A DNA stretch of 64,000 bases, from positions 25,186 through 89,185 of the forward strand of contig NZ_LWHM01000030.1 in NCBI RefSeq assembly GCF_001642735.1, read 5' to 3'. This stretch comes from Pseudohongiella nitratireducens (GTDB taxonomy: Bacteria > Pseudomonadota > Gammaproteobacteria > Pseudomonadales > Pseudohongiellaceae). Shown here in pieces: positions 17,567 through 29,800 of the stretch. Each line of letters starts with the position of its first letter. Position 1 is the first letter of the stretch. The notes under the pieces are model-generated. The model was not told the origin of the DNA and ran no database searches. It saw only the letters and a list, made by a program, of their open reading frames with translations. The position numbers and the translations under genes are program-made.

Positions 17567-19480
17567 ATGATTAACCTGACTAATGCCCGCCTGATGCGCG
17601 GCGAACAAACCCTGCTGGAAAACGCCAACCTGACCTTGCACAAAGGCCATAAGGTCGGTGTCATTGGCCGCAACGGCAGTGGCAAGTCCAGCCTCTTTGC
17701 CTGCCTGAATGGCCAGCTACAGCTGGATGCGGGCGATCTGAGCATGCCTGACAGTCTGCGCATCGCCTGGATGAAGCAGGAAACGGTGGGCAGTGACCGA
17801 TCGGCCATCGATCACGTCATCGATGGCGACAGCCAGTTGCGGGAAATTGAGACCGCCCTCGCCGCGGCCGAGCAGCAAGCGGACGGCCACAAAATCGCCA
17901 AACTTCATGCCGACATGGACCGTATCGATGGCTATAACGCCAGAGTCCGGGCAGAACAGCTATTGTCCGGCCTGGGCTTCTCCACTTCAGAGTTTGATAA
18001 CCCCGTGGGAGATTTCTCCGGTGGCTGGCGAATCCGCCTGAATCTGGCAGCTGCACTAATGGCGCCATCCGATCTGCTGCTCCTTGATGAGCCAACCAAC
18101 CACCTTGATCTGCAGGCTACGCTATGGCTGGAACAGTGGCTGAATCGTTACACCGGCACCTTGCTGATCATCTCGCACGACAGAAGCTTTCTGGACTCTG
18201 TCATTGGTGGTGTGGTCAGCTTTGAAGGCAAACAGTTATTTGAATACCGTGGCAACTACACCTCATTCGAAAAACAACGCGCTGAACGCCTGGCGCAGCA
18301 ACAGGCGGCGCTTGAAAAACAACTGAAACGTCGCTCTGAGATCGAGGATTTTGTGCGCCGTTTCCGGGCCAAAGCCAGCAAAGCGAAACAGGCCCAAAGC
18401 CGATTGAAAGAACTTGAGCGCATGCAGGATATTGCACCGGCTCACTCTGACTCGCCTTTCCGCTTCTCTTTTTTCAGCCCGGAGCAAAGTGCCGAAAACT
18501 TACTGTCTTTAAAAAAAGCGGCCATTGGCTTTGAGCAGCCGCTGGTCACTGGTATCAATCTGAAAGTATTCCGCCATACGCGTATCGGCTTACTGGGTCG
18601 CAATGGCATGGGCAAATCCACGTTGCTTAAAACGCTTGCCGGACAACTCGGCTGGAAGCACGACAGCAACACTGGCGATGTCATTGCGTCCAAGCATTTA
18701 AAGATCGGCTATTTTGCCCAGCACCAGGTGGATGAAATTGACTTAAGCCTGTCTCCCATTGCCTTAATTCAAAAAATTGATCCAGCCGCACGCGAACAGG
18801 AACTGCGTAATTTTCTAGGTGGTTTTGATTTCCGCGGAGACCGTATCAGTGAGCCGGCCCATCACTTTTCCGGTGGTGAAAAGTCACGGCTGGCATTGGC
18901 GCTAATCGTCTGGCAAAAGCCTAATGTCCTGCTGCTGGATGAACCGAGCAACCACCTTGATATGGAGATGCGACACGCACTGACAGTCGCATTACAAGGC
19001 TTCGACGGTGCCATTATCCTGGTCTCACACGATCGTCACCTGATGGGCAACACGGTTGATGAGTTCCTGTTGATTGACCAGGGCAAGTGCCAAGTCTTTG
19101 AAGGCGACCTGCATGAATACGAAAGCTGGTTACAACAGGATGCATCCAGCAGTAACACCGGGGCTGGAAAATCCAGAACAGATCTCAGTGGTTCGCCTGG
19201 CATGACGGCCAACGCCAAGGAAAATCGTCAACAGGCCGCCCTGCAGCGCCAGCAAACCGGCCCGTTGAGAAAAGAAATCCGGGCACTTGAGAAAAGTATG
19301 GGCAAGCTGAGCGATTCTTTGAAAGTGATTGAAGAAAAGCTGGCCGACCCGGACATCTATGATGATAGCCGTAAAGACGAACTCAAAGACCTGCTGGCAA
19401 AACAGGGGGAACAGCAAAGCGAACTCGATCGCGTTGAAGAAGCCTGGCTGGAAAAGTCTGCTGAGCTGGAGTCCGCCTAA
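17567..19480 (+). CDS. yheS: ABC-F ATPase, YheS type
   Basis: A soluble protein with two ABC domains and no membrane segments: Walker A GRNGSGKSS and GRNGMGKST, Walker B LLLLDEPTNHLD and VLLLDEPSNHLD, and two FSGG signatures. Between them is the P-site tRNA-interaction linker rich in Lys/Arg/Gln (about residues 240-290), and a charged coiled-coil C-terminal extension ends the protein (about 555-635). ABC-F proteins bind the ribosomal E site and adjust the P-site tRNA, relieving stalling. Length 637 equals E. coli YheS, and the N-terminus (LTNARLMRGEQTLLENA) aligns with it. It stands alone, convergent with the protease gene. Confidence 0.92.
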   Translation: MINLTNARLMRGEQTLLENANLTLHKGHKVGVIGRNGSGKSSLFACLNGQLQLDAGDLSMPDSLRIAWMKQETVGSDRSAIDHVIDGDSQLREIETALAAAEQQADGHKIAKLHADMDRIDGYNARVRAEQLLSGLGFSTSEFDNPVGDFSGGWRIRLNLAAALMAPSDLLLLDEPTNHLDLQATLWLEQWLNRYTGTLLIISHDRSFLDSVIGGVVSFEGKQLFEYRGNYTSFEKQRAERLAQQQAALEKQLKRRSEIEDFVRRFRAKASKAKQAQSRLKELERMQDIAPAHSDSPFRFSFFSPEQSAENLLSLKKAAIGFEQPLVTGINLKVFRHTRIGLLGRNGMGKSTLLKTLAGQLGWKHDSNTGDVIASKHLKIGYFAQHQVDEIDLSLSPIALIQKIDPAAREQELRNFLGGFDFRGDRISEPAHHFSGGEKSRLALALIVWQKPNVLLLDEPSNHLDMEMRHALTVALQGFDGAIILVSHDRHLMGNTVDEFLLIDQGKCQVFEGDLHEYESWLQQDASSSNTGAGKSRTDLSGSPGMTANAKENRQQAALQRQQTGPLRKEIRALEKSMGKLSDSLKVIEEKLADPDIYDDSRKDELKDLLAKQGEQQSELDRVEEAWLEKSAELESA

Positions 19481-19567
19481 CCACAATTACCTTTCGCTGC
19501 AAATCAACAGAAAAATCAACAAACTCGAATCAGCCTGTCGATTAGCACAACCGGTTAACGTAACCGA

Positions 19568-20692
19568 TTAGCGTAATAACCCGGCCTCAGATGCGGCAGC
19601 GTTCAGCTCGATTTGGTAACGCTGCGCACGATTATCCCGTCGTGTCACAACCTCGACCACATCACCTGTTTCATGGCCTTCCAGCACATTAAGCAGATCA
19701 TCTTCATTACTGATACTTTCGCCATCCACTTCAATGATCACATCACCCAATACGATACCACGATTGGTCTCAGTCAGCCCTCGCATGCCTTCGCGTTCCG
19801 GGCTGCCACCATCAATTACATCCAGCACAATCACACCATCAATGCCCCAGCGTCGACGGTAATAGTCTGCGTATTGCGGTGGAAACAATGCCACCCCTAA
19901 GGTAGGTGTTTGCACCCGACCAAATTCAATCAGCTCAGGCACAATCTGCCGAACCGTATTCACTGGAATCGCGAAGCCGATACCGGAACTGGCACCACTG
20001 GGGCTGTAAATAGCGGTATTCACGCCAATCAACTGGCCCAGAGAGTTCAGCAAAGGGCCGCCGGAATTCCCCGGATTGATGGCGGCATCCGTTTGAATCA
20101 CATCCCTGATTCGACGCCTTGTGACGGAGTTGATTTCACGACCCAACGCACTGACCACACCCACGGTCATCGTGGTATCCAGCCCAAAGGGGTTACCAAT
20201 GGCAACCACTTTTCGCCCCACTTCCAGCAACGAGGAATCACCCAGCTGTAGTGGGTGAAGCTGCTCCTCTGGCGCATCAATTTTCAGCACAGCAAGGTCT
20301 TTGTCTGGCTCTGCACCGACCACCTGCGCATCCCAGGTTGTCCCATCCTGCAAGGTAACAGTGATACGCGACGCATTCTGAATCACATGAAAATTGGTCA
20401 CAATGTAACCGTGTTCATCCCAGATAAAACCCGAGCCACTGCCAGCTGGAATTTCTTCCGGATTCAGGGAAAAAAAGGAACGCCTAACCAGGCGTGAATT
20501 GGTGATATAAACAACGGAAGGGCTGGCCTGGCGGAATACTTCGATATTGTTTGCTTCGTCATCGGTACTGAAGACAGCATAATCTTGCGGCTTATCAATA
20601 GATGGCTGCTGAGCACCAGCCAGCGCCGGCATCAGAATACTGGATAGCAGTGAGATACAAAACCATATCATTGGGTGAAGCGATAATTTCAT
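19568..20692 (-). CDS. Periplasmic HtrA-like serine protease with one PDZ domain
   Basis: A 374-residue S1C (trypsin-like) protease. It has an N-terminal signal peptide (hydrophobic to about 25, AGA before QQP), the catalytic triad H102 (TNFHVIQ), D132 (DKDLAVLKI) and S210 (PGNSGGPL), and a single C-terminal PDZ domain at about 265-365. One PDZ and this length fit the DegS/AlgW-size group rather than DegP (two PDZ), but the cleavable signal suggests a soluble periplasmic enzyme. Likely role: quality control or regulated cleavage of envelope proteins. It lies 117 bp downstream of mshQ on the same strand, but nothing ties it to the pilus. Confidence 0.9.
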   Translation of the reverse strand: MKLSLHPMIWFCISLLSSILMPALAGAQQPSIDKPQDYAVFSTDDEANNIEVFRQASPSVVYITNSRLVRRSFFSLNPEEIPAGSGSGFIWDEHGYIVTNFHVIQNASRITVTLQDGTTWDAQVVGAEPDKDLAVLKIDAPEEQLHPLQLGDSSLLEVGRKVVAIGNPFGLDTTMTVGVVSALGREINSVTRRRIRDVIQTDAAINPGNSGGPLLNSLGQLIGVNTAIYSPSGASSGIGFAIPVNTVRQIVPELIEFGRVQTPTLGVALFPPQYADYYRRRWGIDGVIVLDVIDGGSPEREGMRGLTETNRGIVLGDVIIEVDGESISNEDDLLNVLEGHETGDVVEVVTRRDNRAQRYQIELNAAASEAGLLR

Positions 20693-20809
20693 GCCAGATC
20701 CTGCTCCATTGGGCTGAGGTCTTTTATAAAAACCATAATGGGATCAGCGCAGGGAAATTTCAAGCAGCCGGACAGATTACAAGGCTGGCCAGCTCCAGGA
20801 ACAGAGGCA

Positions 20810-23800
20810 TTAAGGTGTTGCGCCGTTATACACTTCCTGCCAGTTAATTAGACGGTCGTGATTACGGAACACACCAAACTCCAGACGCGCACGGGGATTA
20901 TCGTCATAGTCATTCCCCTCATGAGGCCAGCTATAGCGCAGGAAAGGCAGCCCAAGCGCATCAAGATCCAGTTCAACATCAACAGTACCACTGTTGCCTT
21001 CGCCAGGGGCTGTTGCCGTCATCGGCGCATCCGTTGGGTTAGTGGCACTCTCTGTGCCGTTGACCAGGCCGTTGTTAAACTCAGGTGCTCCCGGCGTAAC
21101 AATACTGGTTTCGCCACTATCGAGATCACTGGTATAGGTTCCTGGAAGCAGATCAAGCTCGGCAGCTGAAATAATCGTACAGTCATCTGCAGTATTGATG
21201 ACAAAGCGCTCGCCATCAAAATACTCAACCCGGAAAGTTATCGGCAAGTTCTCCGTTTCCGGACCGTAAGCATTATCGACAATCAGCCGACCATAGTAAT
21301 AATCATGCCTTGCGATCTCCGAATAATCTTCATCGCCCTCGGTAATTTCAGTATCCAGGTCTGATGCGGCCAGTGTCACGCCGTCACTGTCGGTAGGTAC
21401 AAATGCAATGATCAGATCTTCAAAGGGACCATCAGGATCGGCAGGGTTCGCTCGTTCAAAGATCACGTTACCCTCCAGTTCAAGTTCGCCCCCATTAACA
21501 GCAGACCACTGCGCCTGGTATGTGGCAGGCATGGTGTCATTGCTCAGCCGGACAGTCAGATCATTGTTGTCGTTACCCGTAACTTCTTCGATAGCCTTAA
21601 GGTTCAGGTCGTCGTATTCATCCAGTTTGGCAAAACCAGCTCGATAGTTTTCCGTTGTCTGTCCCTGAACATTTCTGGCTACCAATTCTATGTTTAAGCC
21701 GAAGGGCTCACCCATGTAGGTAAACGTCGAGGGTGGTGAGCAACTTGCTTCAACCCTGGGCGTCAAACTGACATTCACAATATCGAAACGCTCCGGGTAG
21801 AACCGCCCCACATCTTTGGCGCGACCTATTACTGCATCAGTGGAAAGATATGTTGTCGGGTCTTCGGAAAAATCGACCAGCTCAGCATCAATATCAATAA
21901 TGCCCACTTCGTTATAATTGGTTTCAAGGCGGCCGACACCATCCACCCCGTAATTGGCGAAATTGCTACGGTTCAAGATGTCCGAGTCCAGTACACCACG
22001 AACACCGCCATCGTTTTCCGCCTGGTTAGAAACCACATCCAACTTGATGCGATAGGCATTCAACAAACCTTGTGAATCGCGATAGAAACTTGGCGTCACC
22101 GGATTGTCCAGCAGATCAGCTTCATCGCAGGACTGGCTCATGCCATCTACCTCACTGCCATCATCCGGCTGGCCATCCAGGTTGCAATCGTCTGCGGCCT
22201 GCCAGGCAACCGAGGAAACAAGGGCTGCAAAATTCTCGCCTGCTTTACGATAAAGCGAACCGTCCTCGTCAGCTGCAACAGATTGATTAGTTCCTGTATC
22301 CCGGTCAGCAACGATGGGGCCATCCCCAGACTCAAAGTCCACAGACAGTGCAAACGGGCGGACAACGAAGGTGTTGCTGCTGCCATACATGTAGTCATCC
22401 GACAGCTCTGATGTTGGATCATCTGGCACAATAGCACCACCTATCACCGGATTAGTGTCACCAAAAAATCCAAATGGAATATTGTATCGGGCATGTAATT
22501 GCATCACACCAACATCAGAGTAGTTGGTCACAATAGTTGCACCAGGATCACCACTGGGCTGGATAATAAAATCCAGTGTGACTGGTGTATACGCTGCCGC
22601 ATTGGCTGCACTGTTGCTGTTAACCACTGAGATATTCTCACCGTTTACAGAGAATGATGTCCCAGCGGCACAGGCGGCAGGATCGGAACATTCAGCAGCC
22701 AGTTCGACTTCCAGTGTTTGACCAGCATCAAAAAGGGGTGCGCATTGCAATGGATCGTTGTCAGAGCTTCTGACAGCCTGTAGCGCAATCAAATCACCAC
22801 GAGGATCTGTTGAGGAAGGCTTGCCTGCGATCTGAGTGCGGATTTGGTAGTCGCCTTGTGTCTCATTATAAAAGGCAAAACCCGCCTCAACAATTGTCAT
22901 ATCCGGATCTTCAACTTCAATAGCACCACTGGTAACGCCTGCCACATTGACATTAACCAAATCGGGCACTTGAGCTTCAACTGTATGATTAAACAATAGT
23001 GTGACGGAAGACTCCCCTGGCGGGAAGGTGTAGGTAGCAGCACCATTATCTCCCTGGGCAGAGACTGACGTCAGCGTACCCGAGCCCTGAAGTATTCTCG
23101 ACCAGGTCCCTTTTGTCGTGCTTGTCGTAAGGTTAACAGACTCACCCGAGGCATATACACCGTGCACACTATCATGGCCTGTAATAGTAACGGGAATACC
23201 GACACAGGAAATACCTGTTCCGGAATGTGAAATACTGTAGTGATCTATTTGACCAACAGCAGAATACCCACATTGGTCTGTTGCTGTTTCCACCGTGACA
23301 TCCCGGATAAAGAACTTCCGGTCAAGCTCGTAACCTTCATTGATACGAAAACGGATTTCTGTCGTATCGCTAAAGCTCTGACTAGCATTGCCCAGTGCTG
23401 TTGTTATGTTATATTCGGCAAGTATCGCCGTATTGGTGTTATCAACCGTGATACCTGTAAAGTTCTGCAACGTCACCCAACTATCTGATGATGAGCCTCT
23501 GGCCTCCACAACAAACGAGTCACTGAATGCCAAGGCATTATGGCCATAATGGAATTTCAGCCAGACGTCTTCTGTATATGGGAGGTTCATCGGATCCAGA
23601 TCAATGACACGCGACAGTGATGGCTCAATACTGTTATTGGCTGCTGTCGTGCTGGACGTCAATTGCAGGCTGCCATTGACCACCTGTACATTCCCAGCAT
23701 TAGCACCCAACCCGGTGCCGGCGCCAGTAATTCCATCAACTTCTTGCCAGACATCTTCAAAATTCAATGTACCGTCATTATTATTAAAGGCTGCAGTAGT

Positions 23801-26800
23801 AAACAAGTCAGCGAATGTAATCGGCGTCAGAACTTCATTATAAATAAAACTTGGATCTTCCGAGCCCAACTCTCTTGCAACTCCATTGGTGACATTCACA
23901 CTCACGGTTGCACTACTGCCATGGGCAAGACGAAGTTCAACGTCACCCTGATCAGCAGCCACGAACCGATAAATCGCCTGACCGTCATTGGCCCCACCAA
24001 AATTTGTAAGGACACCTGAACTATTCTGTAACTGCCAGATACCTTCACCAGTGCTTGTAGAAAGACGGATGCTGCCATAGTAGTCAGTATCTACATCATG
24101 GCTAAGTCCTTCATGCTTGGTGATACGAAGCACACCAGCTTCACAGACTGACCCTGATTGCACCTGTGAAATACTGAAGTGGCCGATATAACCATCTTCC
24201 ACAACATGCAAGGCATCCAGTCGACGGTCATTGGATGTATTCTGAAAAATGCCCAGGGCCTGGTCACCGACAAACAGATTTGAGGTTGAGTTAGGCGTAT
24301 TTTCCAGATCCAGTTGAACAACATCATCCCGAGTGAACAATGTTCCTGTCACTGGATCTAAGCCGCTACCGATGGTTGTGGTTGTATTGCTTGTAGACAA
24401 CGCAAAGTTTTGAATGGTCTCAGTAGCATCACTGCCATCAACACGTACATAGAAAGCATCGACATCAACATTACCAGCACCTTCTGCCGGGCCAAACACA
24501 TCGCCATCGCTGCCGTCGAGATAAATTTCTGCCTGGCCTGCATTCGGGCCAGAGCGCCAGATTCGGACGACATCGGAAGCAGTAAAGCTCAGGTTATTGC
24601 TACCAACCGTGCCACCGGTAGTGGTCGAAACCAGAACAGAACAGGTTCCATGACCTTCATCCCCATCACAGTCATCCATGACATATACTGAATTTATATT
24701 TACGGATGCCGGGTTACTGAATACGGTCGACCCTTGCAGAAACATTTCAGCCTGGCCTGAAATCGGATCGTAACGCACAAGGTCAGCTGGGCCAAAGGAG
24801 ACATTATTTTGCCCAATGGAGCTTGCAGCACTTGCTGACAGGACGATGTGGCCGTTCTTCAGCAAGTGGACTGCATTGGCATCATCGACACCAAACCCAA
24901 GTGCACTGTTGTCAAAATACATCTCTGCTGTATCAGTCGCAGGATCATAAATAACCAGGTCATCGTTAGAGAACGGCCCTAATCCACCAATGGTGGTTGA
25001 ATCACTCAGATCACTCACAGAAAGCAGGAATTTTTCCTGGGATGCCACAGGAGGACCCACAATCTCTGTGCTGTCCGTAGCTGAGTTATTGCCAGGAAAA
25101 CGGTCAAAATTGTATGCACCTGCTGTCACCTGAGCGGTATTGCTGACATTGAAACCGATACCCCCGGTCACATCCACGTTCAGCGTTAACGTGGTACTGG
25201 CATTCATCGCCAACGTTCCACTGTAGGTGCAATTCAACGTAGGAGATGTGGTACTGCAGTTCCAATCACTACCAGATGCGCTGACGAAATCTACTCCCGT
25301 TGGCTCCGCATCACTGAGTGTGAATGGCGTAGTGGTAGCATCAGGCCCCAGGTTGGTTACCGTCAACAAATACTGAGCAGATTCACCTGATTCAAGAATG
25401 GTAGCCACTTGTTTTGCCATTCTCAGATTGGTGAAACGTCCTTCGATAACGGTATTAATGCTGGCAACGTTATTGTTATTATCGGTTTTATTTTCCAGAT
25501 CATTGATATCAACCCCACCATTCTGCAGGTCATTACGATTGTCAAACTGGGGCACCCTGTCACAAGTGGCTGGATCAGGCGATATACCTGCCGCCGGAAC
25601 TGTGCAGTTCCCGCCGGAATGCAGCACCCTGACCGTTGCTTTTTCGGTATTGCTTTGCAACGGGAAGTAAGTGGGGGGCTCACCAACCTCCACCTCAACA
25701 GTCAGCAGCGGCAGACTGTCTCCGCCGTCAAGCTGGCCACCGGGTAATGTTGTCAAATCATAAACACAGGTAAAGGCACCGGGGTCCAGGCTGACATTGC
25801 TACAGGTCCAGCCGGCACCACCGACAGACCCAGCATTCGCCAATGTCATGCCATCCGGCAGGCGCTGTGTAACAATAATCTCACCGGTCGCTTCATCATC
25901 GGTGCCGCTGCTGTTACCGTTATTTCGGACATTAATATAGTATTCGCCCGTTTCACCCACTTTGAAGGGACTGGAATCGGTAATAAATACTTCGATATCC
26001 GCAATCGGATAATTGGTAAATGCCACAACCTCTGATACCAGCATCACCAGGTCCTGACCCGCGCTGTAGCGTGTCGTGATGCGTTCAGCTTCGTTGCCCA
26101 CCTGGCCGAAATCTTCAAGCCGGGTATGACTTAGATAATGCGTGTCAACATCAATACCCCAGGTAGCGCCGATACGATCACCACCATTGTCCTGTTGGCC
26201 AGGTGAAACAGGGAAATCCAGTTCATAGCCATCATTGTTGGGACCAGCCGTTGAATCAAACTCCAGGAAATTACTGGGTGCCAGGGTGTAGATAGGCCGG
26301 GTAATGGTTGAGTTAAACTCACGACCATCGGGATTGAAACTATTTGGCAATGTACTGAACGATGTGGAACCTGGTGCGGTTTGGATGCCCAGAGATTCAT
26401 CACCATTAAACAACTGCTCATCACCCTCAACAGTAAAGTGTGTTACCTGACCATTTGGCTTCAGCAAACTGGGGTCATAGGTTGCCATGCGGAAGTTCCT
26501 TGGCACCAATGTAAACGCAGAATACTGAAATGGCTGAAAGCCGTGAAACAGGTTGATCACACGGACATGCTCATTCGGGTGCTCAAAGATGGCAATCAGT
26601 GACCAGCCACCGGCGCAGGTACCATTACTGTTCCATGGTGCACCCGTTTGAACTGACAGATTCTTTAATGTGTAATTACCGGTACTGGTAACAATGTCAG
26701 TGACATCAGCAAAACCGGCAAAGAAGTCAGCCGACACATCCGTAACATCTTCAATGATAAAGACATCCTCGGCCACGACATTCACTTCAGAGCCAGTGGG

Positions 26801-29800
26801 GCCAAACGTGACTTCATTATCTGCCTGAGCTTGTGTGCCCGAACCAGTCCAATACAGGAAGGCGGACTTCATTTGCGAGCCGACCGGAAGGTTAAGTGTT
26901 GCAGAACTTCCAGTAGCAGGGTTCACCATGGAACAGTCCAAAGACGCGTTGACTGTTAATTGCGTACTAGATGGTGTATCCCGCATAGAATTACCAATGG
27001 CGCGATAGTTGACACGACCGGCATAGGTTTCATACAAAAGCACAGGGACGAACCCGTCGGCTAATGGCTCACCTGTCACTAGCGGATTAAAGGCCACTAC
27101 CGCATGCGCATTGATACTGGGACCACCCAGGCCGGACCGGAATGGCTCTGAAACCTCCAGCAAGCCCATGGAAGCCAGGACCCCCGCAGAACCCGCCGTT
27201 TTGCCCCCGGTCGGATTCGCTGCCAGGTTATTCTCACGATAAGGCGGATTGTTCTGCACTGAGGGCTGGGGTCCACCCCACAAATCCTCCATGGTGATGG
27301 CAGGCTGAACAGCGCCAAAGAAGTAGGAGTTGGCGTCATTGCTGGTGTCATTATTGGTAATGGCACTAACGACAAAAGCATTATTTTTGTTAGTCGTGAT
27401 GTTGGTAACAGACGGATGAACACCATTAACACGACTTCCGGTATAGGTACTGCCATTCACTGGCCCATTAGCCGGAGTAGTGGCATTGGGTTGCGGTATT
27501 TCTTGAGCAACGCCCGTCACCGAGAGGAGACAAATCGACGGGCTCCCCACGCCATTGTTAAACTGCCCATTATACGTGCCCGCACCATTGGGCAAGTCAT
27601 CATCGAGTATGGCCCAGATCTCGGTAGTAGCGCGCTGGGAATTATTATTTCTTTCACGATGAACACGCGTCATCGCCTGACCTGCAAACGTTGCAGTCGT
27701 ATTTGTTGTCGAGTTTCCAATCTGCATAGTCGCCATTATCACGACTCGACTACGCAGGGCCGGGTCACTGTTTTCGGCAGGAATAGCGACGCTGGTTGAA
27801 GTGCCGTTATTGGTGCAGGAAGGGCCGTCAAAAATTTGCGGGAAGCAACTGCTATAGAACAGGTCAGGGTCGTAGGCTCCGTCTTCTTCAATGCCATCAT
27901 CATCCGCATCAAAGTTGATGGTACCGGTCACCTGGCTGCGGAAATTCAGCGTCACGCTGCCGTTATCTCCAGCATCAAAGGCATAATCAGCAATACCAGT
28001 ATCTGCACCTGTCGGCGCTGTTAACGTACCCTGTGCCCCCCCTGGTTGCACCCAGTCACCGTAGCCGGTGTTATTACTGATTCTCAAGGTGCCCGTATAA
28101 TTGGTTGCCAGGTTGTCGTTTCTGTCGTACACCGCGAATGTCACCGGTGTCACGGCACAGGCGTTACTATTTAGACCGTGAGAAATTCGAACGCTGCAGG
28201 ATTCCACTTCCAGGTTGGCATCGTACTGATCACCCGAATCCTGAGGATCTGTCGAGATGCTGTCACTGGCATTGAAGTTAACCGGACCGGTACTGCCACT
28301 GTGTGTGAAATTAAAGGTTGCACTGCCATTATCTGACAAGTCAAAGGTGTAGCTGGCACTGCCGTCTTCTGCAAAGGGATCGTTTAGCGTACCCGAACCG
28401 GAGCTGATACTCTGCCAGGTGCCCTCACCTGTGCTGGTAGAGAGGTTCACTGTTCCGGTGTAATTGTTCGCAGGGCTACCGTCAAAGTCATACAGAGCCA
28501 CCGTCACCTGTGCCAATGAGCAGACATCCGTGGTGCCAGTATGCGTAATCCGAAAAATACACTCACCAATCACCAGGTCAGGATCATATTGGCCGCTTGG
28601 CTGATTGACTCCCGATGCCACCAGGTTGAAATTCACTGTTTCAGCGGTGTCATCAGCAAACTGTAATGTAATCGTGCCCTGATCGTCTGGCGTAAAGAAG
28701 TAAGATGCAGCACCGGTATCGATACTGCCCGGGTTTAAGGTACCGAAAGCATCAGAGGCTGTCCCGGTCTTGGACCAATTGCCTCCAGTTACCCCGGCCG
28801 TACTGAGATTCATCAAGCCAGTAAAACCGGTAATCACATCACCATTCGCATCAGTGACGCTGATCGTAATTTCTTCAATCGAACAGATACTGCTGTTGCC
28901 ACCATGCTGGATTCTGAATTGACAGGAGGCAGACAATTCAAGGTCACCACTGTTTTGCGACACACTCAGACTGTCACTGGTGGTGGCATCGAAGGAGTAA
29001 GTCCCCCCCGTGCTGTTTTGATATCCCAGCACTACCTCGGCATTGTCATCCACATGAAACTCATAAGACGCCTCACCATCATTGCCACCACCATTGGTGA
29101 GTGTGCCTTGCCCACCGAGAGGGTTGGTCCAGTTTCCCGTGGATGGGTCGCTAGAAATGGTCACGATGCCGGTATAGCCGATGGCAGGATTGCCCGCCGA
29201 ATCAATCACACCAAGGGTGATACCATTAACGGAGCAGGAGCCTCCCGTGCCGTTGTGTGTAATCGTGACAGAACAGGCACCAATCTCCATTGATAGCGCA
29301 TAATCTCGCGTCGCAATCTCATTGACAGCGTCGTTTGCGTCAAAGGTAATCGTGCCCGCGGTATTCGTCGAGTAAGCCAGGACCACAACGCCATCATCCG
29401 CATCAGCGAAGGTATACTGTGCAACACCAGCTGATGGGTTACTGACTGAGTTCTGCCCTGCTTCAACAGTATACGAACCGTGCAAGCCAGAATTACTCAG
29501 CGTCACCGTGCCTGTGTAATCTTCAACCGGGTCGCCCGCCGCATCCCTGACCGTAATGGTGATCAGGGTTTCATCCACACAAAGGCCAAAACTGCTGGCG
29601 TGCTCAATCGTGAAGTAGTCTTGGTTGACCGTAAACTGGTTGGAAATCAGAAAATTGTCGCTGGCTCCACCGACAGTGAAACGCAGTGAATACTGCCCTG
29701 CATCTCCGGTGATGGTGATGTTATTGAAATTGGCGACACCGCTGGCGTTGGTATTGACGGTCAACGTGCCTGTCAGACTGGGCGAGCCGACAGAGTCCTG

